DNA of 64,000 bases from Chryseobacterium kimseyorum (GTDB lineage: Bacteria > Bacteroidota > Bacteroidia > Flavobacteriales > Weeksellaceae), in contig NZ_JAPDHW010000008.1 of assembly GCF_025971945.1 (NCBI RefSeq), positions 174,130-238,129 on the forward strand, written 5' to 3'. Within the stretch, counting starts at the first letter, position 1; each line of letters starts with the position of its first letter. This document shows, in pieces, positions 19,081 through 27,984 of the stretch. A model generated the notes under the pieces. That model made no database searches. It was not told where the DNA came from and saw only the letters and a list, made by a program, of their open reading frames with translations. A program made the position numbers and the translations under genes.

Positions 19081-19788
19081 GTGAAAAAAATTGTTCTGAT
19101 TGAGGATGAAACCAGCGTAGTTTCTTTTATTAAAAAAGGACTTCAGGAAAAGGGATATGATGTTTCGGTGGCATTTGACGGACTGACCGGTGTAAGCCTG
19201 GTGCAGGAGAATGATTTCGAACTCGTGATTTTAGATATTATGCTTCCAGGAATGAATGGCCTTGATGTCTGCAAAGAAATCAGAAAAACCAATAAACACG
19301 TTCCTATTCTTTTTCTGACGGCCCTGGGAAGTTCTGAGAATATTGTTCTCGGGCTCGAAAGTGGCGGTGATGATTATCTGGTGAAACCTTTTAAGTTTAT
19401 TGAATTAGTTGCCAGAATTAAGTCATTATTGAGAAGAAGTGTTCCCATCGCGACTCCCGAAGTTACCGAAGATGAAACTTTTAATGAATATCTTTTTCAG
19501 TTTTCAGATCTGAAAGTGAATGATTACACGAAAAAAGTAACGCGCGCCGGAGAAGAAATTTCTCTTACCTCTACAGAATATAAATTATTGATGTACTTCC
19601 TCAACAATCCTGAAAAAGTGATCTCCAGAGCTGAAATTCTGGATGCAGTATGGGGAGTAAATTACGAGCTGGGAACAAATGTAGTAGATGTTTACGTTAA
19701 TTATTTAAGAAAGAAAATAGATAATCAGGATGACAAAAAACTCATCCACACAGTTATCGGAATGGGTTATGTACTGAAAAAACCTTAG
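19081..19788 (+). CDS. OmpR-family response regulator
   Basis: A 235-residue regulator starting at GTG. The receiver has E-D-E (8-10), phospho-acceptor D52 in VILDIMLPGMNG, a conserved Thr in FLTAL and Lys in LVKPF. The C-terminal winged helix includes LTSTEYKLLMYFLNNPEKVISRAEILDAVWG and VDVYVNYLRKKID, typical of OmpR/PhoB DNA binding. Three nt separate it from the kinase gene. A row of TTTAAT repeats before the gene at 21346 may be its operator (inference). Confidence 0.93.
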   Translation: MKKIVLIEDETSVVSFIKKGLQEKGYDVSVAFDGLTGVSLVQENDFELVILDIMLPGMNGLDVCKEIRKTNKHVPILFLTALGSSENIVLGLESGGDDYLVKPFKFIELVARIKSLLRRSVPIATPEVTEDETFNEYLFQFSDLKVNDYTKKVTRAGEEISLTSTEYKLLMYFLNNPEKVISRAEILDAVWGVNYELGTNVVDVYVNYLRKKIDNQDDKKLIHTVIGMGYVLKKP

Positions 19789-19791
19789 CAG

Positions 19792-21201
19792 ATGCCGAAT
19801 AAAGTGATAACAAATCAGACCAAAACGATGGTGCTTTTGATGGTTGTTTTTATAACCGTCATTTCGCTTTTCGGTGGATTGGTTTATTTCTCTATCGTAA
19901 ATTTTTCACATCAGCGTTTCTATGAGCTTTTAAAAATCCGTACAACTACCATCGTGCAGATCGAAAAAAGCAAACAACAGCTTGATCTACCTGAGAATCA
20001 CATTCTCAACAGTTTAAATGAAGAAGAACTTCCTATGGAACGGGATTATGTTTTTGCTGTTCCTGCAGATTCTAATTTTAAAAACATTTCCAAAGAAGTA
20101 CACATTCCCGATACTTTTTTTAAAAATATCATCAGAAAAGGAGAAGCCAATTACAATGACAAAGAGTTTTACTACATCGGTCAGTCATTTAAATTTAATC
20201 AAAAAGAATATATTGCCATTGCTTCTGCAAAAAACCATTATGTTGTTTATTATCTGGGATTTCTAAAGAGAACAATTATCACCTGTATGGTACTCTCCAT
20301 CTTCTTCAGTATGATTTTTTCTTTCTATCTGTCTAAAACATTATTCAAACCTATTCTTAAAATCACCGGTAAAGTAAAGGAAATCAGTTCAGAAAATCTG
20401 CATTTAAGACTGGAACCACAGCCGGACAACAGAGAATTAAACGAATTGGTAGAAACGTTCAACACCATGTTGACAAGAATTGAGACCTCTTTTGAAACCC
20501 AGAATCATCTGATCGGAAATGTTTCTCATGAGTTGAGAACTCCGCTTACATCAATCATGGGGGAAGCGGATGTAGCACTTTCTATAAACCGAACCGCTGA
20601 TGAATACAAAGAAACTTTAGAAATTATCCTCGATGAAGCTGAGAAGCTTGACAAAAAGATTAAAGCACTTCTGATCATTGCACAGACAGGTTTTGACGGG
20701 AAAATTCAGAAAATTGATAAAGTGAGAATTGATCAGTTGCTATGGGACGTTATTGAAACCATCAGAAAGATTGATTCCCGCAACAACATTTACCTTGATA
20801 TCAGCATGCTGCCGGACAATCCTAAGAAACTTAAAGTTCAGGGGAATGAGCAGCTTCTTCACCTTGCAGTTGCCAATATTGTGAATAACGGATGTAAATA
20901 CTCAAATTTTCAGCAGGTGAAAGTATCTTTGGGTGCTACAGATACAGATGTTTACATCATTATCAAAGATACCGGAATCGGAATTCCTGAACAGGAAATG
21001 GATAAAATTTATGATCCTTTCTTCAGAGCTTCCAATACTAAAAACTATGAAGGTTATGGGATCGGTCTTCCACTCGCACGAAATATTGTGAGAATGCATA
21101 ATGGCGAGCTGATTGTAAGTTCACACGAAAATCAGGGAACAACTGTACAGCTTCGCTTTCCTACTATTTATGCAGCTCAGCAGGAAGAAAAACAATCTTA
21201 G
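19792..21201 (+). CDS. Sensor histidine kinase of the OmpR-type pair
   Basis: A 469-residue inner-membrane kinase: TM1 about 13-35, a periplasmic sensor loop of about 120 residues, TM2 about 160-181, a HAMP linker (FKPILKITGKVKEISSENLHLRL), a HisKA box with phospho-His246 in NVSHELRTPLTS, then HATPase motifs (N-box VANIVNNGCKYS, G1 IKDTGIGIP, G2 YGIGLPLARNIV). The architecture is the orthodox CusS/RprX-like form. The signal is unknown. Cotranscribed with the regulator. Confidence 0.93.
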   Translation: MPNKVITNQTKTMVLLMVVFITVISLFGGLVYFSIVNFSHQRFYELLKIRTTTIVQIEKSKQQLDLPENHILNSLNEEELPMERDYVFAVPADSNFKNISKEVHIPDTFFKNIIRKGEANYNDKEFYYIGQSFKFNQKEYIAIASAKNHYVVYYLGFLKRTIITCMVLSIFFSMIFSFYLSKTLFKPILKITGKVKEISSENLHLRLEPQPDNRELNELVETFNTMLTRIETSFETQNHLIGNVSHELRTPLTSIMGEADVALSINRTADEYKETLEIILDEAEKLDKKIKALLIIAQTGFDGKIQKIDKVRIDQLLWDVIETIRKIDSRNNIYLDISMLPDNPKKLKVQGNEQLLHLAVANIVNNGCKYSNFQQVKVSLGATDTDVYIIIKDTGIGIPEQEMDKIYDPFFRASNTKNYEGYGIGLPLARNIVRMHNGELIVSSHENQGTTVQLRFPTIYAAQQEEKQS

Positions 21202-21231
21202 CTTCAAAATGAAACATTTCATACCATGAAA

Positions 21232-21309
21232 TTCTAATCTCATTTTAATCTCTTTAATTACATTTTAATTTCGTTCCAAAGGTCCTCTAATCTTACAGAT
21301 ATAGATTTG
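21232..21309 (+). promoter_or_regulatory. Promoter with four TAAT repeats, candidate response-regulator operator
   Basis: CTAAT/TTAAT motifs end at 21238, 21249, 21258 and 21269, i.e. at 9-11 bp spacing; the last three share TTTAAT. Tandem half-sites with about one helical turn are how OmpR-family dimers bind. TAGATTTG at 21302-21309 fits the -7 consensus. The repeats sit upstream of the -33 region, suggesting activation of the gene at 21346. Confidence 0.4.
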
Positions 21310-21345
21310 TATTATCAAAATAGGTAATCACAAAATCTTAAAGAT

Positions 21346-21843
21346 ATGATCAAGACCATTTTAATTGCAACAGACTATTCTCTTGAATCTTTAAATATTT
21401 TAAAGAAAGTTTTAAAGGAGAAAGACTCTACAGAAGAAAATACACAATACAACATTATGCTTGTATCGGGTTATGATATGGGAGATTCTATCAGAGATCT
21501 TTTATTCAATACCAAAGGAACGGTTTTTAACAAAATCAGATCAAAAGAATTCTGTGATGCGTACAGCATCATCAAAAATAAATATCCACACCTGGTTAAT
21601 AAAATCGTTTGCGACATTTTCACAGGAAGTTTCCAGCGGGCATTCAATAATTATCTGAAAGCAGAAAATATTGAAGAAGCTTACTACACACCGTCTTTGA
21701 AAGATAAAAATACAAAAGGGAAATTTGACCTGGCACCTTACATCAAAAAGGCTAAGGATATTCAGGTGAAGGAAATAACTCTTACCGTGCAGGAATTTAT
21801 GCCGGAAAGAGGAAGACTTGCAGAAGTTTTTGTTGAAGTTTAA
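21346..21843 (+). CDS. UspA-like small protein
   Basis: A 165-residue cytosolic protein. It begins MIKTILIATDYSLESLNILKKVL, the first strand and helix typical of universal-stress-protein-like alpha/beta folds, then IMLVSGYD. The ATP-binding glycine motif G-x2-G-x9-G[ST] of canonical UspA is not evident. It follows the OmpR-type pair and has its own promoter with probable operator repeats; the DUF1275 gene begins 32 nt downstream. The family call is tentative, from fold-like features only. Confidence 0.5.
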   Translation: MIKTILIATDYSLESLNILKKVLKEKDSTEENTQYNIMLVSGYDMGDSIRDLLFNTKGTVFNKIRSKEFCDAYSIIKNKYPHLVNKIVCDIFTGSFQRAFNNYLKAENIEEAYYTPSLKDKNTKGKFDLAPYIKKAKDIQVKEITLTVQEFMPERGRLAEVFVEV

Positions 21844-21874
21844 AGTTAAATATTAACTACTTAAAATTTAAAAA

Positions 21875-22723
21875 ATGTTAAGAAATTATAGTAACAGCAG
21901 GACATTGGGAGACAATATAAGACTGGGGACGCTGACTGCATTTACAGCAGGAACTATAAACATTGCATCTCTACTTATATTTTTATCCTTTACCTCAAAC
22001 GTAACAGGTCACTACGCTGTATTCGCCGCAGAAATCAGTAAAGGTAACTGGTCACAGGTTGCCGTAGTCGGTGCATGGATTTTTTTATTCTTCTTCGGAA
22101 GCTTTACCGCAAACTTTTTCGTGATTAATTTTAATAAGAAAAGTAAATATTTTGCCCACGCAATGCCACTGATCTTAGAGATTTTATGTCTCGTTGGAGT
22201 AGGTTTTTACGGGCAGTTCTATTACCGAAAAACGCTTGAGGAAGCTGAATTTCTTGTAGCCTTAATGCTTTTCGCAACTGGTTTACAGAATGGTCTGACG
22301 GCAAGTATATCTAACTTTTTGGTTAAAACAACCCACCTTACCGGTACAACTACCGACTTGGGAATTTTAGCATCCATGTTTACACATAAAAAATACAGAA
22401 AGAACCCTGAACTGATTGCAAGAGCAAAACTTCTGTCAAGTATTATGGTCGCTTACGTTTTCGGAGCTATTTTCTCTGGACTGGTTTATTATTCTTTAGA
22501 ATTCAGTGTATTTTACATTATCAGTTTATGTTTATTGGTCGTAATCGGATATGATTTTTACAAGATCAACATCAGACACTTCAGAACCAATTACCGCTAT
22601 TCAAAAATATACAACAAACCAAATTTCATGGCGTATATGTATGACAAAATCCATGGAAATGGAGAGGTGGTAATCAACACCCATAAGAAAGAAAAATCTA
22701 AGCTTGTCTTAGAAGAATCTTAA
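21875..22723 (+). CDS. YoaK / DUF1275 family membrane protein
   Basis: A 282-residue membrane protein with about six hydrophobic segments. The segments TFTAGTINIASLLIFLSFTSNVTGHY, ATGLQNGLTASIS and TTHLTGTTTDLGI are signatures of the DUF1275 (YoaK) family. The family is thought to be a transporter, but the substrate is unknown. It probably shares an operon with the preceding UspA-like gene, possibly under the adjacent two-component system. The C-terminus is charged and cytosolic. Confidence 0.85.
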   Translation: MLRNYSNSRTLGDNIRLGTLTAFTAGTINIASLLIFLSFTSNVTGHYAVFAAEISKGNWSQVAVVGAWIFLFFFGSFTANFFVINFNKKSKYFAHAMPLILEILCLVGVGFYGQFYYRKTLEEAEFLVALMLFATGLQNGLTASISNFLVKTTHLTGTTTDLGILASMFTHKKYRKNPELIARAKLLSSIMVAYVFGAIFSGLVYYSLEFSVFYIISLCLLVVIGYDFYKINIRHFRTNYRYSKIYNKPNFMAYMYDKIHGNGEVVINTHKKEKSKLVLEES

Positions 22724-22770
22724 GATCATTAATCAACCGACAGCACAAATCGTATATACTTAGTTTTTGT

Positions 22771-22804
22771 AGCCTCTATTTGTTTTACAAATGGGGGCTT
22801 TTTT
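22771..22804 (+). terminator. Terminator after the YoaK-like gene
   Basis: Twelve-pair stem AGCCTCTATTTG / CAAATGGGGGCT (two G-U pairs), 5-nt loop, followed by a T run. Confidence 0.8.
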
Positions 22805-22975
22805 AATCGGTTTTTTACTTTTTAAATAGCTGTCATAATTTTTGATGGGCAGAACTCGGAAGTTCCGACGGGCCAATCTTCATTTTTTGTAATGTTCAAC
22901 GACATTGATTGGTATATTTTAAATACTTAATTTTTAATTCATCGCCTATTTATTTTAATTCTTATTTCCTTTGAC

Positions 22976-22983
22976 TATTTTTG
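22976..22983 (+). promoter_or_regulatory. -7 box of mutL
   Basis: TATTTTTG matches TAnnTTTG and ends 20 nt before the mutL ATG. Confidence 0.45.
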
Positions 22984-23002
22984 TAAGTTCATTTATCATT
23001 TT

Positions 23003-24784
23003 ATGTCAGATATTATTCAGCTTTTACCGGATCATGTAGCCAACCAAATTGCCGCGGGTGAAGTGGTGCAGCGACCTGCCTCTATTGTAAAAGAACTTTT
23101 GGAAAATGCCATCGATGCCGGAGCTTCAAAAATAGAACTGATTATAAGAGATGCAGGTAAAAACCTCATTCAGGTGGTTGATGATGGAAAAGGAATGTCT
23201 GAAACCGACGCCAGAATGGCTTTTGAAAGACACGCTACTTCAAAAATAAGAGCGACTGATGATATCTTTAAGATTGCTACAAAAGGTTTCCGTGGCGAAG
23301 CTCTGGCTTCTATTGCCGCAGTTTCACAAGTCGAACTGAAAACCAAACAGGCAGAATCTCCGTTAGGAACCAATATTTACATTGAAGGAGGAACTTTTCA
23401 GTTTCAGGAACCGGTACAGACCGCTGAAGGATCTAATTTTTTAGTTAAAAATCTGTTCTACAACGTTCCTGCGAGAAGAAAGTTTCTGAAAAACAACAAT
23501 ATAGAATTCAGACACGTCATTGATGAATTTCAGCGCGTGGCGTTGGCGCATGAGAATTTAGAATTTTCCATGTTTCATGATGACGATCCAGTTTTTAGGT
23601 TGAGAAAGGGAACACAGATGCAGAGAATTGTAGATGTTTTCGGCAGAAAGCTTCATCCGCAATTGATTCCTATTAAAGAGGATATTCTTTGGTGTAAACT
23701 TCATGGATTTGTTGCCAAACCTGAAGGCGCCAAGAAAACACGTGGTGAGCAGTTTCTTTTCGTAAACGGAAGATTTTTTAAAAGTCCATATTTCAACAAA
23801 GCAGTTCAGGAAGCTTTTGAAGGATTGCTTTTACCTGGATATATTCCTACATTTTTTCTTTTCCTGGAATTAGATCCTGAGAAAATTGATGTGAACATTC
23901 ATCCTCAAAAAACGGAGGTGAAATTTGAAGATGAACATTTGATTTTTGCTTTAATCCGTTCTACCATTAAAAGATCTTTAGGGATTTATAACATTGCACC
24001 CAGCTTAGATTTTGAAAGAGATCCGCAGTTGGATGAGATGATGCAGAAAAGTTTTCCGAGCAAAAGCAATAACTCTGGTGGAAGCTTAAAAATGCCGGAG
24101 ATTATTGTAGACCGTGATTACAATCCATTTTTAGAGGAAAGAGAAACTTCAAAAGCTGAAATTCAGAATCTTACAGAAATGTATCATCAGAATATTTCTG
24201 CAGAGCCTTCAAAAATCAATCTTTTTGAAGATGAAGACTTTGATGAAGACTTGATGAGGCTTCCGAATGGATATTGGCTCTTCAATAAAGGAGACAGAAC
24301 GCTGATGCTCGATTTAGGCAGAATGCACCGATTGCTGGTTGCCGAAAACAGTAAAAATGTCAAGAAAGGTAACGTGAGTCATGCTTTATTGTTCTCTTTG
24401 GAGTATCACATGAACGAAATCGAGAAGAATAAATACAAATCGATTAAAAAATTTCTGCCGGAACTCGGGTTTGACATGAAAATTGCACATGAGAACGTGC
24501 TTAGAATCGACACCGTCCCTGAAGGACTGAAAGAAACTCAGGTAATGAAGTTTCTGGAAAATCTTTTCGACATTCTGGAATATAAAACCGAAGATGAATT
24601 TATGCAGTTTTACCACAATCAGTGGGCAAAAATGCAGTCGAAATCAAGGTTTGATTTTATTTATAAGGCTGATGCTGAGCAATTAATTAAAGACTTCACT
24701 GCATTGGGTTTCCCGGAATTTTTACCCACAGGAAAAAGATGCTTTTATGAAGTTCCTTTTAATGATTTTAAAAATAAATTTTAA
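23003..24784 (+). CDS. mutL: DNA mismatch repair protein MutL
   Basis: A 593-residue GHKL ATPase that links MutS mismatch recognition to strand removal. ATPase motifs: ELLENAIDAGAS (motif I, catalytic Glu and Asn), DDGKGM (II), KGFRGEALASI (III), and VNGRFFKSP. The C-terminal dimerisation domain starts near 400. The endonuclease motif DQHAxxExxxxE is not preserved; the equivalent stretch reads LDLGRMHRLLVAEN. It leads a probable operon with the rhomboid protease (5 nt) and downstream genes. Confidence 0.96.
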   Translation: MSDIIQLLPDHVANQIAAGEVVQRPASIVKELLENAIDAGASKIELIIRDAGKNLIQVVDDGKGMSETDARMAFERHATSKIRATDDIFKIATKGFRGEALASIAAVSQVELKTKQAESPLGTNIYIEGGTFQFQEPVQTAEGSNFLVKNLFYNVPARRKFLKNNNIEFRHVIDEFQRVALAHENLEFSMFHDDDPVFRLRKGTQMQRIVDVFGRKLHPQLIPIKEDILWCKLHGFVAKPEGAKKTRGEQFLFVNGRFFKSPYFNKAVQEAFEGLLLPGYIPTFFLFLELDPEKIDVNIHPQKTEVKFEDEHLIFALIRSTIKRSLGIYNIAPSLDFERDPQLDEMMQKSFPSKSNNSGGSLKMPEIIVDRDYNPFLEERETSKAEIQNLTEMYHQNISAEPSKINLFEDEDFDEDLMRLPNGYWLFNKGDRTLMLDLGRMHRLLVAENSKNVKKGNVSHALLFSLEYHMNEIEKNKYKSIKKFLPELGFDMKIAHENVLRIDTVPEGLKETQVMKFLENLFDILEYKTEDEFMQFYHNQWAKMQSKSRFDFIYKADAEQLIKDFTALGFPEFLPTGKRCFYEVPFNDFKNKF

Positions 24785-24789
24785 AGTAC

Positions 24790-25560
24790 ATGTTTAATAA
24801 TATACCGCCGTTAACGAAGAATATCATTATTATCAATATTGTTGTTTATGTAGTAACCAATTTTATTCTATATGCTTTTCAAAATTTCGAATTCTATTTT
24901 TCATTAGCTTCGTATTATCCTTTTTCTCCATTCTTTAAATCTTGGCAGATTATAACATCTATGTTTATGCACGCTCCTATCAATGATGGTTCGGGCTTAA
25001 TGCATATAGTATTCAATATGTTTATGCTTTATAATTTTTCGTTCATGGAAAATATTTTAGGAGGTAAAAGATTCCTTCTTCTTTATTTCTTAAGCGGGAT
25101 AGGTGCTTATGTATTATTTAATGCCTGGGAATTTGTTCAAGTTGAAATATTCGCAACACAATTAGAAAATCTCGGTTTTAATATTTATGAGTATTTTTCT
25201 GATACTGCAGAAGTTTTTAAAGGAAGTGCAGATGAAATTGCTACTCAAAAAGATTTAGTTTCAAAAATCACACGGATAATATCGACGCCCTTAGTAGGAG
25301 CTTCTGGAGCTATCTTTGGTGTTTTAGCAGCGTTCGCAACAATTTTCCCTAATGCTAAATTAGATATTTTGTTCATACCATTTCCAGTTAAAGCAAAACA
25401 CTTATTAATATTTACTATTATAATTTCAATTTTCTTAGGTTACAGTGATAGAGGCAATGATGGAGGCACAGCACATCTTGCTCACGTTGGAGGTGCATTA
25501 GTAGGTTATCTACTTGCAAGAATTTGGAAAAAACATATCAATAGATTTAATCAAATTTAA
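24790..25560 (+). CDS. Rhomboid-family intramembrane serine protease
   Basis: A 256-residue membrane protein with about six TM helices. The catalytic Ser is in VGASGAIFG (GxSG) and the catalytic His in AHLAHVGGALVG; the oxyanion-helper H-x3-N is in MHIVFNMFML. Compared with minimal rhomboids there is a ~45-residue insertion between TM3 and TM4 (EIFATQLENLG...DLVSK). It cleaves TM substrates in the inner membrane; substrates unknown. It begins 5 nt after mutL, so translation is probably coupled. Confidence 0.9.
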   Translation: MFNNIPPLTKNIIIINIVVYVVTNFILYAFQNFEFYFSLASYYPFSPFFKSWQIITSMFMHAPINDGSGLMHIVFNMFMLYNFSFMENILGGKRFLLLYFLSGIGAYVLFNAWEFVQVEIFATQLENLGFNIYEYFSDTAEVFKGSADEIATQKDLVSKITRIISTPLVGASGAIFGVLAAFATIFPNAKLDILFIPFPVKAKHLLIFTIIISIFLGYSDRGNDGGTAHLAHVGGALVGYLLARIWKKHINRFNQI

Positions 25561-25563
25561 CCC

Positions 25564-26556
25564 GTGAAAATTTTTCGCCTAATTCTCTTTATCGCTCATT
25601 TAGGATTACTTTTTCTTTTAACTGGAGTTTTACTGAACGCTTATATTCCACCAAAAGTTTTTCCGTGGTTTAATCTGTTATCTTTAGGATTTCCTTTGTT
25701 AATGTTGGGATATGTTCTGCTTACCTTTTTCTGGATTTTTTCCTGGAAAAAAAGAGCATTTGTATTTATGTTTCTGGGATTATTCTTTCTGAATCCTGTA
25801 AAACGATGGGTTAATTATTCAACAGATAAAAAAGAAACCGCCAATCTTAAAATAGTATCTCTGAATGTAAAAGGAGGAAGACTGGGTACAGAAAATATTC
25901 AGAATTTTATTAACCAACAGAATGCTGATATCGTTCTGATTCAGGAGGATGCAGATTTTGAATATCAATTTAAAAATCTTAAAAAAGATTATAAAAACCC
26001 TGTTGTAGGAACGTATTCAAAATACAAAACTGTCGGACATAAAGAATTGTTCGCAGGCATGTATACTGAAAGGTTCAATGCGTTTTCAGAGTATACAGAT
26101 ATAGAGATTAAAGGAAAAACGTACCGAATCATCAACAACTATCTTCAGCCGTTTAAGTTTGAAAAAAGTATGGTAAAACTCAATGGCAACAGTCAAGAAG
26201 ATGAACAGAAGGTAAAAGATATTGTAAAGAGGCTTATTCCGACATTTAAAATGCATCAGGAACAGATAGACATTATCAGAGAGAGTATCGATGAATCGCC
26301 GTATCCTGTAATTATAGCAGGAGATTTTAATTCCGTTCCCAACTCGTACGAATATTACCATTTGGGTAAAGGTTTAAATGATGTGTTTTTTGAAACAGGA
26401 AAAGGGAGCGGCACCAGTTTTCATGATTACAAATATCCTCTAAGAATTGATTTTGTATTTTCATCACCTTCAATAAAGCCTGTTAGCTATCACGTTGACA
26501 GCAGTGTAAAACTGTCTGACCACTTTCCTGTAGTGGCAACATTCAAACTGGACTAA
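25564..26556 (+). CDS. Endonuclease/exonuclease/phosphatase family protein, membrane-anchored (copy 1)
   Basis: A 330-residue protein starting at GTG, 3 nt after the rhomboid gene. N-terminal 80 residues hold two to three hydrophobic helices; the rest is an EEP (DNase I-like) domain with LNVKGG, IQEDAD (metal Glu), AGDFNSVPNS (catalytic Asp/Asn) and SDHFPVVA (catalytic Asp-His). The substrate may be a phosphodiester or phosphoester at the periplasmic face; not predictable further. The next gene is a tandem paralogue. Confidence 0.85.
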   Translation: MKIFRLILFIAHLGLLFLLTGVLLNAYIPPKVFPWFNLLSLGFPLLMLGYVLLTFFWIFSWKKRAFVFMFLGLFFLNPVKRWVNYSTDKKETANLKIVSLNVKGGRLGTENIQNFINQQNADIVLIQEDADFEYQFKNLKKDYKNPVVGTYSKYKTVGHKELFAGMYTERFNAFSEYTDIEIKGKTYRIINNYLQPFKFEKSMVKLNGNSQEDEQKVKDIVKRLIPTFKMHQEQIDIIRESIDESPYPVIIAGDFNSVPNSYEYYHLGKGLNDVFFETGKGSGTSFHDYKYPLRIDFVFSSPSIKPVSYHVDSSVKLSDHFPVVATFKLD

Positions 26557-26632
26557 TATTTCTGTGATTTTATGATTTGAAGCACGTTCATTGGCAGAAT
26601 TTTTGTTACTGAAAGGTATATCTGAGTTCTTA

Positions 26633-27616
26633 ATGAAGCGTGCACATGTATTTTTGGTTTTTCACTGTTTATTAATTGTATTACTGCTGAGCACCTTTGC
26701 CAATGCCTGGATCTCCCCAAATTATTTCAGCGAACTCAATTTACTTTCTTTAGCGTTCCCATATCTGATTATTCTTCACCTGATACTTACATTGATTTGG
26801 TTTTTCAAGAATAAGAAAATTGCAACTGTTTTTTTACTTTCAACTTTTATTTTCTGTAATCCCGTGAGACGGTGGGTAAATTTTACACCACAACAGTTGG
26901 CTCATTCCAAAAAAAACGAGATCAAAGTTTTGACCTTTAATGTAAAATACGGAAGTTCCGGCTGGCCAACAGTTAAAAAATATATTACCGATCAGAACGC
27001 AGACATCATTCTCGTGCAGGAAAGAGACACCATCACTGCCTTCAGGAAGGATCTGGTAAAATATCCTTCCGTCATTTTGAAAACCAGACACAAAATTTTG
27101 CGTCAGCATGATTTAATTAATGATAAATCAAAAGGAAATTCATTTTATGCAGATGTAGATATTAACGGAAAAATTATCCGGGTGATCAATGTCTATCTTG
27201 AACCTTTCAGACTCAACAAAAACATGCTCGGCATGGAAGACAAAAACTGTCATAAAGAAGAAAAGAATAAATTAGCAGCTCTGTTTTCACGTTTGATTCC
27301 GACCTTTAAAGCACATGAAGCTCAGGTAAATAAAATCCGGAAAGCTGTTGATCACTCGCCCTATCCTGTAATTTTAGCGGGAGATTTCAATTCTGTTCCC
27401 AATTCATGGGAATACTATAATTTAGGTGAAAATCTCAACGATGCCTTTATGGCGGTAGGAAATGGAAGTTCAACAAGTTTTCACGATTATAAATTTCCTT
27501 TAAGAATAGATTATATTTTTAGTTCAAAAAGTATTACTCCTCTAAATTACAAAGTTGATTATTCCGTAAAATTATCAGATCACTATCCTGTAATTGCAGA
27601 ATTTCTATTAAATTAG
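26633..27616 (+). CDS. Endonuclease/exonuclease/phosphatase family protein, membrane-anchored (copy 2)
   Basis: A 327-residue paralogue of the gene before it. The frame extends upstream to a TTG at 26591, but the ATG at 26633 (MKRAHVFLVF) aligns with the start of copy 1 and puts the hydrophobic segment at the N-terminus. EEP motifs: LTFNVKYG, VQERDT, AGDFNSVPNSWEYYNL, LRIDYIFS, SDHYPVIAEF. The shared motif spacing indicates a tandem duplication. The catalytic residues are intact in both copies. Confidence 0.85.
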   Translation: MKRAHVFLVFHCLLIVLLLSTFANAWISPNYFSELNLLSLAFPYLIILHLILTLIWFFKNKKIATVFLLSTFIFCNPVRRWVNFTPQQLAHSKKNEIKVLTFNVKYGSSGWPTVKKYITDQNADIILVQERDTITAFRKDLVKYPSVILKTRHKILRQHDLINDKSKGNSFYADVDINGKIIRVINVYLEPFRLNKNMLGMEDKNCHKEEKNKLAALFSRLIPTFKAHEAQVNKIRKAVDHSPYPVILAGDFNSVPNSWEYYNLGENLNDAFMAVGNGSSTSFHDYKFPLRIDYIFSSKSITPLNYKVDYSVKLSDHYPVIAEFLLN

Positions 27617-27620
27617 TTCC

Positions 27621-27962
27621 ATGAAAAAAGTATTGGCTGCAGGATGTATTATTTCCGTTTCTTTAATTGCCTGTTCTAAACGAGAATCTGCAAACACCAA
27701 TGAAACCCAGATGGTTCAGCCGCATTACGACACTACGGCCGTTGATTCTTTTTCGGCAGGTGCAACAACGGTAGATATTGTAAGACAGATAAGAATGTCT
27801 TCTCAGAAATATCAGGACTCTTTGAAAGAAGCTGCAAAAATTGAACAGGAAGAAAAGCGTATCACTGCAGAACTTGAAAAAGAAAACAAGAAAAAAGCAG
27901 AAGAAGAGAAGAAGTTGAAAGCAAAAGAAAAAGATGTCACTTCTGCACCAAAATCTGAATAA
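27621..27962 (+). CDS. Small lipoprotein with charged coiled C-terminus
   Basis: A 113-residue protein with a lipoprotein signal peptide (lipobox SLIAC, lipidated Cys at about 18). The C-terminal half (about 70-105) is an extreme Glu/Lys coiled coil (EEKRITAELEKENKKKAEEEKK). It starts 4 nt after the EEP paralogue, so it is probably in the same operon. No family recognised; probably periplasmic or outer-membrane associated. Confidence 0.7.
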   Translation: MKKVLAAGCIISVSLIACSKRESANTNETQMVQPHYDTTAVDSFSAGATTVDIVRQIRMSSQKYQDSLKEAAKIEQEEKRITAELEKENKKKAEEEKKLKAKEKDVTSAPKSE

Positions 27963-27984
27963 TAACAAAATCAAAACATACAAA

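Noticed and set aside
21461..21658. 65-codon ORF within the UspA-like gene in another frame
   Set aside because: Internal shadow without promoter or conserved pattern.
22843..22875. GC-rich stretch with GAACT/AGTTC inverted repeat before mutL
   Set aside because: Only a 5-bp stem and no second copy in the window; too weak to call an element.
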